From: Bacillota bacterium
GTDB taxonomy: Bacteria > Bacillota > Dethiobacteria > Dethiobacterales > Dethiobacteraceae
NCBI GenBank assembly: GCA_012800215.1
Contig: JAAZJT010000053.1
Span: forward strand, 1-7,037
Length of the DNA: 7,037 nt
Direction: 5' to 3'
Below, one piece after another: positions 6,739 through 7,037 of the stretch (positions within the stretch are counted from its first letter, which is position 1; each line of letters starts with the position of its first letter). The translations under genes and the position numbers were made by a program. The notes beneath the pieces were generated by a model, which saw only the letters and a list, made by a program, of their open reading frames with translations, made no database searches and was not told the origin of the DNA.

Positions 6739-6942
6739 TCAGAAGAGCATTTTCGTAAGTACCGTATAAATTGCAAAAAGAACTGCGGCAAAAGGTACAA
6801 ACATCACCAATGTGCCGGCTGCCCAAAAACCCAATCCAAAGATAAAACCTCGCGTAAATTCTTTATTTTTACTAACTTCGCTTAAGCCGCCTTGTTCTGT
6901 TTCTTGAATGTTTTCCTGCTCAGAAATGTTATTCTCCTTCAT
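6739..6942 (-). CDS. Small membrane protein of unknown function
   Basis: I do not recognise this 67-residue protein. Its first 30 residues are polar and acidic (eight Glu, several Asn and Gln), and the rest (about 32-66) is almost wholly hydrophobic, with glycines G32, G36 and G38 early and a proline at P50 in the middle. That fits either one long membrane helix or a tight two-helix hairpin around MFVPF, with the acidic N-terminus in the cytoplasm. Coding is supported by an excellent ribosome binding site on the minus strand (GGGGAGGAG, complement of 6947-6955, 4 bases before the ATG) and by the sensible soluble-plus-membrane design. It ends in TGA at 6739-6741, touching the yunB stop. A weak sigma-E-like promoter lies upstream, so a sporulation role is possible but only an inference. 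Confidence 0.7.
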   Translation of the reverse strand: MKENNISEQENIQETEQGGLSEVSKNKEFTRGFIFGLGFWAAGTLVMFVPFAAVLFAIYTVLTKMLF

Positions 6943-6946
6943 TTGA

Positions 6947-6955
6947 CTCCTCCCC
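6947..6955 (-). promoter_or_regulatory. Ribosome binding site of the small membrane protein gene
   Basis: GGGGAGGAG on the minus strand ends 4 bases before the ATG at 6942. It is the main evidence that the 67-codon frame is translated. Confidence 0.75.
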
Positions 6956-6972
6956 TAAACTAAATCTCTATA

Positions 6973-7002
6973 ATCATATGGTCTAAAAATCCTAAACATA
7001 CC
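6973..7002 (-). promoter_or_regulatory. Possible sigma-E-like promoter of the small membrane protein gene
   Basis: On the minus strand CATATGAT (complement of 6973-6980) matches the sigma-E -10 at six of eight positions, and GGTATGTT (complement of 6995-7002), 14 bases upstream, matches a GTCATATT-like -35 at about five of eight. A start near 6966 would give a leader of about 24 bases that keeps the ribosome binding site whole. No better sigma-A pair is visible on this strand. The match is weak. Confidence 0.3.
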
Positions 7003-7037
7003 TAGAGTACAATTGACTGCCCGAAGAAAACGAATAG

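Noticed and set aside
6943..6974. TTGACT ... TATAAT on the plus strand as a rightward sigma-A promoter
   Set aside because: The 20-base spacing is too long for sigma-A, and the TTGACT overlaps the ribosome binding site of the minus-strand gene; no plus-strand gene is seen downstream.
7013..7018. TTGACT on the plus strand as the -35 of a rightward promoter
   Set aside because: The matching -10 would fall at or beyond the window edge, so it cannot be assessed.

Overview
The window reads as a chromosomal segment of an endospore-forming member of the Bacillota (Firmicutes), most likely a clostridial-type lineage. The grounds are moderately AT-rich DNA, strong AGGAGG-type ribosome binding sites, a MutS2 with a C-terminal Smr domain, a long class A penicillin-binding protein with a fibronectin-III tail as in Bacillus PonA, and a YunB sporulation protein, a family I know only from spore formers. 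I cannot name the genus. I see no mobile element, CRISPR array, tRNA or rRNA.

Layout, left to right. Positions 38-2967 (+) hold a two-gene unit: an MPG/AAG-type 3-methyladenine DNA glycosylase, then mutS2 after a 5-base gap, with the mutS2 ribosome binding site overlapping the glycosylase stop. A 40-base perfect palindrome (2971-3010) separates mutS2 from the convergent penicillin-binding protein gene (3028-5781, -). That hairpin is an excellent terminator for the minus-strand gene and a weaker one for mutS2. The penicillin-binding protein has an N-terminal membrane anchor, a glycosyltransferase-51 domain, a transpeptidase domain, a cysteine-motif linker, an FN3 domain and an Asp/Glu-Pro repeat tail, and is preceded by an extended -10 promoter.

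The 303-base region 5782-6084 has no convincing gene but is dense in signals: the promoter of the penicillin-binding protein gene, a 12-codon ORF with a near-perfect Shine-Dalgarno, a possible sigma-A promoter, a CTTGGC/GCCAAG inverted repeat, a hairpin that works best as a minus-strand terminator, and a likely sigma-E promoter for yunB. yunB (6085-6738, +) then abuts, with no base between stop codons, an unrecognised 67-residue membrane protein on the minus strand (6739-6942).

Functionally the left half concerns nucleic acid repair and translation quality control, the middle cell-wall synthesis, and the right sporulation. No single pathway links them and I found no clear new multi-gene system. 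The parts most worth a second look are the convergent yunB/small-gene pair, which may make overlapping antisense transcripts, and the signal-dense intergenic region in front of yunB.
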